Origin: Hymenobacter armeniacus
GTDB taxonomy: Bacteria > Bacteroidota > Bacteroidia > Cytophagales > Hymenobacteraceae
Reading direction: 5' to 3'
NCBI RefSeq assembly: GCF_014699055.1
Contig: NZ_JACXAC010000005.1
Span: 372,001 to 436,000 of the forward strand
DNA: 64,000 nt
The notes beneath the pieces are model-generated. The model saw only the letters and a list, made by a program, of their open reading frames with translations, did no database searches and had not been told where the DNA came from. This document shows positions 61,601-64,000 of the stretch, piece after piece; the first letter of the stretch is position 1, and each line of letters begins with the position of its first letter. The position numbers and the translations under genes were made by a program.

Positions 61601-64000
61601 TACAACAGCGTGTTTGCCGCCGGCACGACGTCGGTCGGCAAACCTTGCTTCTCGGGCAGGTCGTCGGGCCTGGAAGGGGCGGCGGCTTTCCAGCAGTCCA
61701 TCGTCAACCTGGCGTCGTTCAGCGGGCAGTCCATTCAGGTGCGCTTCCAGTTCCAATCCGATTCGAACAACCCCTATGCGAATGCGCTGCCGGGTTGGTT
61801 CGTGGATGACATTCAGGTGCTGAGCGGCTGCGGCGGCTTGCAGCAGGTGCAGCTGCTCAACAGCGGCGGCACGGTGGCGGGCAGCTACGCGCAGGCCACT
61901 TTCCTCACGCCGCTGCCGGCGCCCATCCTCATCAGCCTCAATCCCACCAGCGGGCCGGTGGGCACCAGCGTCACCATTACGGGTACCGACCTGGACAACT
62001 CCACCGGCCTGACCCTGAACGGCGCGGCCCTGGCTTTGTCGGCCATCACGGCCAACACCGCCACCAGCCTGACCTTCACGCTGCCCGCCGGGGCCACCAG
62101 CGGCCTGCTGACCGTGACCACCCTGGGCGGCACCAGCAACGGCCTGCCCTTCACGGTGACCGTGGTGCCAGTGGCCACCAGCTGGACCGGTACCGTGAGC
62201 ACCGACTGGTTCACGGCCGGCAACTGGAGTGCTGGCGTGCCCACCACCGTGCTGGACGCGACCATTCCGGCCACGGCACCCAACATGCCCGCCATTGCGG
62301 CGGGCACTGCTTCGGTGCGCTCGCTCACGGTCAATTCCGGCGCCACGCTCATTCAAACGGGCGGCACGCTCGACGTGTGGGGCGACCTGACCAACAACGG
62401 CACCTTCGTGCCCAGCGGGGGCACGGTGGCAATGGGCGCCACGGCCGTGACCAATGGCCCCAACCTGCTCGGGTCGAGCCGCGTGCGCTTTTGGAACCTC
62501 ACCGTGCAGGCCAACGGCGTGCTGCTGAGCACGTCGGCCGGCGCCACGGTGCGCCGCGTGCTGACGCTAAACGGCACCTTCGTGACGCAGGGCAACCCCT
62601 TCACGTTGGAGTCGGACGCCACCGCCACGGCCGTGGTGGTGAACAATGCCGGGGGCCTCGTTTTCGGTACGGCCACCGTGCAGCGCTACATCGACCCGAG
62701 CCTGAATGCCGGTCTGGGCTACCGCCACTACTCGGCGCCGGTGGGCCTGGCTACCGTGGCGAGCCTGGCCACAGGCTCGTTTGCCCCGGTGGTTAATTCG
62801 GCTTACAACGGCTCGGCGGCGCCGGGCGGCGTGACGCCCTTCCCCACGGTGTACGGCTACGACCAGAGCCGCCTGACGCTGAGCAACAACCTCAGCGCCT
62901 TCGACAAAGGCTGGTTCTCGCCGGCTGCCCTGACCGACCCGCTGACCGTGGGCCAGGGCTACGCCGTGAACCTGGCCGCCAACCAGACGCTGAGCGTGGC
63001 CGGGCCGCTGAACAACGGCAACCTGACGGTGTCGTTGGCCAGCAACCGCGCCACCACTGCCGACGGCGGCTGGCAGCTGGTGGGCAACCCGTACCCCGCG
63101 CCGCTGGATTACTCCTTGGTGGCGTTGGCCGACCGGGCCGGTCTGGATGGGGCCATCTACGTGTACAGCAGCAGCAGCCAGTACGCCGGCCAATACCGCA
63201 GCTACGTGAATGGCGTGGGCGGCAACCCGGTCATTCCGTCGGGCCAGGGCTTCTTCGCCCGCGTGGCCACCGGCCAGTCGGCAGGGGCGCTCACGTTCCG
63301 CAACAGCCAGCGCCTGACCGTGCCCAGCACCACGCCCTTCCAGCGCACGGCCGAAGCCCGGCCCCTGGTGCAGCTGACGCTGCGCGGCGCCACAGGTACG
63401 GCTTCGGACGAGGCCTATGTGTATGCCGAGACGGGCGCCACGGCCGCCTTTGACGGCGCATTCGATGCCGAGAAGCTGCCCAACACCACGGGCCTGAACC
63501 TGTCGTCGGGAGCCGCCGGGCGCGAGCTGGCCATCAACGGCCTGCCTGCCTTCACCTCCGGCACGGTGGTGCCGCTGAGCGTAGGCGTGCCCACCGCCGG
63601 CACCTACACCTTGCAAGTGGCCCAGCTGCTGAACCTGCCCGCCGGCACCGCCGCCGTGCTCGTGGATGCCCAGCTAGGCACCCGCACCGATTTGGCTGCG
63701 CTGCCGGCTGCCGGCTACGCTTTCACGGTGACTTCGGCCCAGGCCAGCGCCCTGCTCAGCGGCCGCTTCTTCCTGAACCTGGTGCCCGCCGCTCCGCTGG
63801 CCTCGGCCAATGGCCGTCCGACCGCGGCGCTGGGCCTGTTCCCCAACCCAACCCTGGCCCGCGCCACCACGCTCACCGGCGCGCAAGCCGGTGCCCCGGT
63901 AACCGTGTTTGACGCCGTGGGCCGCCTCGTGCTCACCACTGCGGCCACCGCGGCCGGCACGGCCCAGCTAGCCCTGCCCGCAGGCGCGGCCACGGGCGTG
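58634..64000 (+). CDS. M36-family (fungalysin-like) metallopeptidase, T9SS cargo, 3'-truncated by window edge
   Basis: The frame is open from ATG 58634 to the window end, at least 1789 residues. It starts with a signal peptide (MKKLYARYLAALGLLTTVWQ ...), then a propeptide (about 25-220) and the M36 catalytic domain with zinc ligands His591 and His595 in HEYGHGISNRL and a third ligand Glu619 in GEGWSDF. A PA-like insert (GKIALIYRGSCNYSVKVK) precedes the zinc motif. Later parts include a DUF11-like domain (about 810-880), a jelly-roll-like region, an IPT/TIG domain (about 1095-1180) and a long beta-helical or repeat region; near the end LGLFPNPTLARA opens a type A sorting domain. It probably degrades proteins outside the cell. 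Confidence 0.92.
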   Translation, partial: MKKLYARYLAALGLLTTVWQPASAQTQPAQQAAELALQTRQQWAGADVAASDLRISSARIEGPGLLYAYPQQLQAGIPVYNQVATLVFKNGKLTHHAGSFVPAKAFAGLSAVPRVPAAAAVAAALATLPGRPDAAPAGLGGASGPDQQQRFAAAGVARRPIEARLVWAKDKNQQLHLAWNVNVDVLHSADWLNIRVDASTGQVLGQDNWTVSEKAAHPTVGAGPARASAAGASPARGAATAARRGPSGARGVLAVTPASYIVVPFPGERPDVTAPTTDTNPWLRAGAGNAAATHGWHFDGTTNYTDTRGNNVWAYDDSLKQNGPGRFATSTGTAGSLVFNYVPDFTAKPTLGKNRRAATVNLFYWNNLVHDVMYQYGFNEASANFQADNLGRGGVGADHVRAEAQDGLGVNNANFSTPPDGTNGRMQMYLWNPVTSNSLTVTAPAAIAGTYTMAEGSFSTQNLLANKGVTSGTLVYYTDPGAGTHFACTSPSSTSVSGKIALIYRGSCNYSVKVKAAQNEGAIAVVMVNNVAGGPVTMGGTDNTVTIPAVMVSQADGATLAGQLNLGATVQLTLRPPLQLDGDFDNGIVVHEYGHGISNRLTSGGPNTSCLGNAEQAGEGWSDFFALMMTTDWTATPLTDGPRARTMGTYAQGQAATGAGIRRYPFSTSLTVNPLTYANVATNTEVHAIGEVWTATLWDMTWNIIQQQNSIEPNLYNSASTGGNAVALNLVMQGLKLQPCEPGFLDSRDAILAADSLLYGGRYHCAIWGAFARRGMGYSAREGSSNSATDQTVAYDLPGVSLRKNSVPLVGNQFAINLSATCECQTQAPVSITDQLPAGLQYVSSTGGTLSGSTVTFPNLSFTTGQQRTFQIVARTATGSGCAVTLPVNDDRDANTVGGFTPAVVTSGGGNAWAPTTARAHSGAAWASGDPNATSDVTLTSAAFTPGAFSVLSFHHFFNTEARYDGGMVAISVNNGPWQDAGALFLQNGYNSVFAAGTTSVGKPCFSGRSSGLEGAAAFQQSIVNLASFSGQSIQVRFQFQSDSNNPYANALPGWFVDDIQVLSGCGGLQQVQLLNSGGTVAGSYAQATFLTPLPAPILISLNPTSGPVGTSVTITGTDLDNSTGLTLNGAALALSAITANTATSLTFTLPAGATSGLLTVTTLGGTSNGLPFTVTVVPVATSWTGTVSTDWFTAGNWSAGVPTTVLDATIPATAPNMPAIAAGTASVRSLTVNSGATLIQTGGTLDVWGDLTNNGTFVPSGGTVAMGATAVTNGPNLLGSSRVRFWNLTVQANGVLLSTSAGATVRRVLTLNGTFVTQGNPFTLESDATATAVVVNNAGGLVFGTATVQRYIDPSLNAGLGYRHYSAPVGLATVASLATGSFAPVVNSAYNGSAAPGGVTPFPTVYGYDQSRLTLSNNLSAFDKGWFSPAALTDPLTVGQGYAVNLAANQTLSVAGPLNNGNLTVSLASNRATTADGGWQLVGNPYPAPLDYSLVALADRAGLDGAIYVYSSSSQYAGQYRSYVNGVGGNPVIPSGQGFFARVATGQSAGALTFRNSQRLTVPSTTPFQRTAEARPLVQLTLRGATGTASDEAYVYAETGATAAFDGAFDAEKLPNTTGLNLSSGAAGRELAINGLPAFTSGTVVPLSVGVPTAGTYTLQVAQLLNLPAGTAAVLVDAQLGTRTDLAALPAAGYAFTVTSAQASALLSGRFFLNLVPAAPLASANGRPTAALGLFPNPTLARATTLTGAQAGAPVTVFDAVGRLVLTTAATAAGTAQLALPAGAATGV

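Noticed and set aside
58676..62356. A 1226-codon open frame on the minus strand
   Set aside because: It is the shadow of the M36 peptidase frame; the plus-strand translation has signal peptide, zinc motif and domains, the minus one only low-complexity Gly/Ala/His/Arg sequence.
1..64000. CRISPR arrays, tRNA/rRNA genes, riboswitches, prophage
   Set aside because: No regularly spaced direct repeats, no cloverleaf or rRNA-like sequence, no phage genes were recognised by reading; a covariance-model search would be needed to exclude small RNAs.

Overview
The window looks like chromosomal DNA from a GC-rich Bacteroidota of the Cytophagales, most like Hymenobacter or a close relative. This is inferred from gene content and motifs; no database was searched. 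The signs are a complete type IX secretion/gliding core (PorP/SprF, GldK, GldL, GldM, GldN), an SprE/PorW-like lipoprotein, cargo proteins with type A sorting domains, -7 boxes of the TAnnTTTG type, start codons without clear Shine-Dalgarno sequences, and an F-ATPase operon that lacks atpD and atpC. I recognised no rRNA, tRNA, CRISPR array, transposase, integrase or prophage gene.

Region 1 (1-5.6 kb) holds a duplicated convergent pair: an alpha/beta-hydrolase facing a 298-299 aa carboxypeptidase-regulatory-domain protein. Both hydrolases have Gly where the catalytic Ser should be. An OmpA-family lipoprotein gene with an in-frame stop lies between the copies. Region 2 (5.7-8.3 kb) is feoAB for ferrous iron uptake. 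Region 3 (8.4-18.4 kb) is a MacAB/TolC-like export operon (adaptor, TolC protein, ATPase, two permeases) followed by a DUF2807 protein, a sigma-54 response regulator and a histidine kinase. A near-consensus sigma-54 promoter lies just upstream, so the locus may control itself. Region 4 (18.4-34.6 kb) is mostly housekeeping: ammonium transporter, tetrapyrrole-type methylase, esterase, a divergent NmrA/HxlR pair, carbohydrate porin, FabH-like synthase, ArfB, MgtE, a lone cyanophycinase, YraN, LipB, a WecA-like transferase and a DUF4271 protein.

Region 5 (34.6-41.5 kb) is the secretion/gliding block, preceded by DUF4271 and a HemD-like gene. Region 6 (41.5-49.2 kb) is uvrC, a class A penicillin-binding protein and the SprE/PorW-like protein, all on the minus strand. 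Region 7 (49.3-55.4 kb) is the ATP synthase operon atpZ/I, a small membrane protein, then atpB-E-F-H-A-G. Region 8 (55.5-64 kb) has three consecutive predicted T9SS cargo genes: a repeat protein, a minimal protein that is little more than signal peptide plus sorting domain, and a very large M36 metallopeptidase that runs off the window.

The most unusual observations are a 98-base direct repeat of the atpG 3' end (95 matches) that brackets the first cargo gene, the sorting-domain-only protein, the paired hydrolases without a nucleophile, the possible sigma-54 efflux circuit, and long perfect palindromes between several genes.
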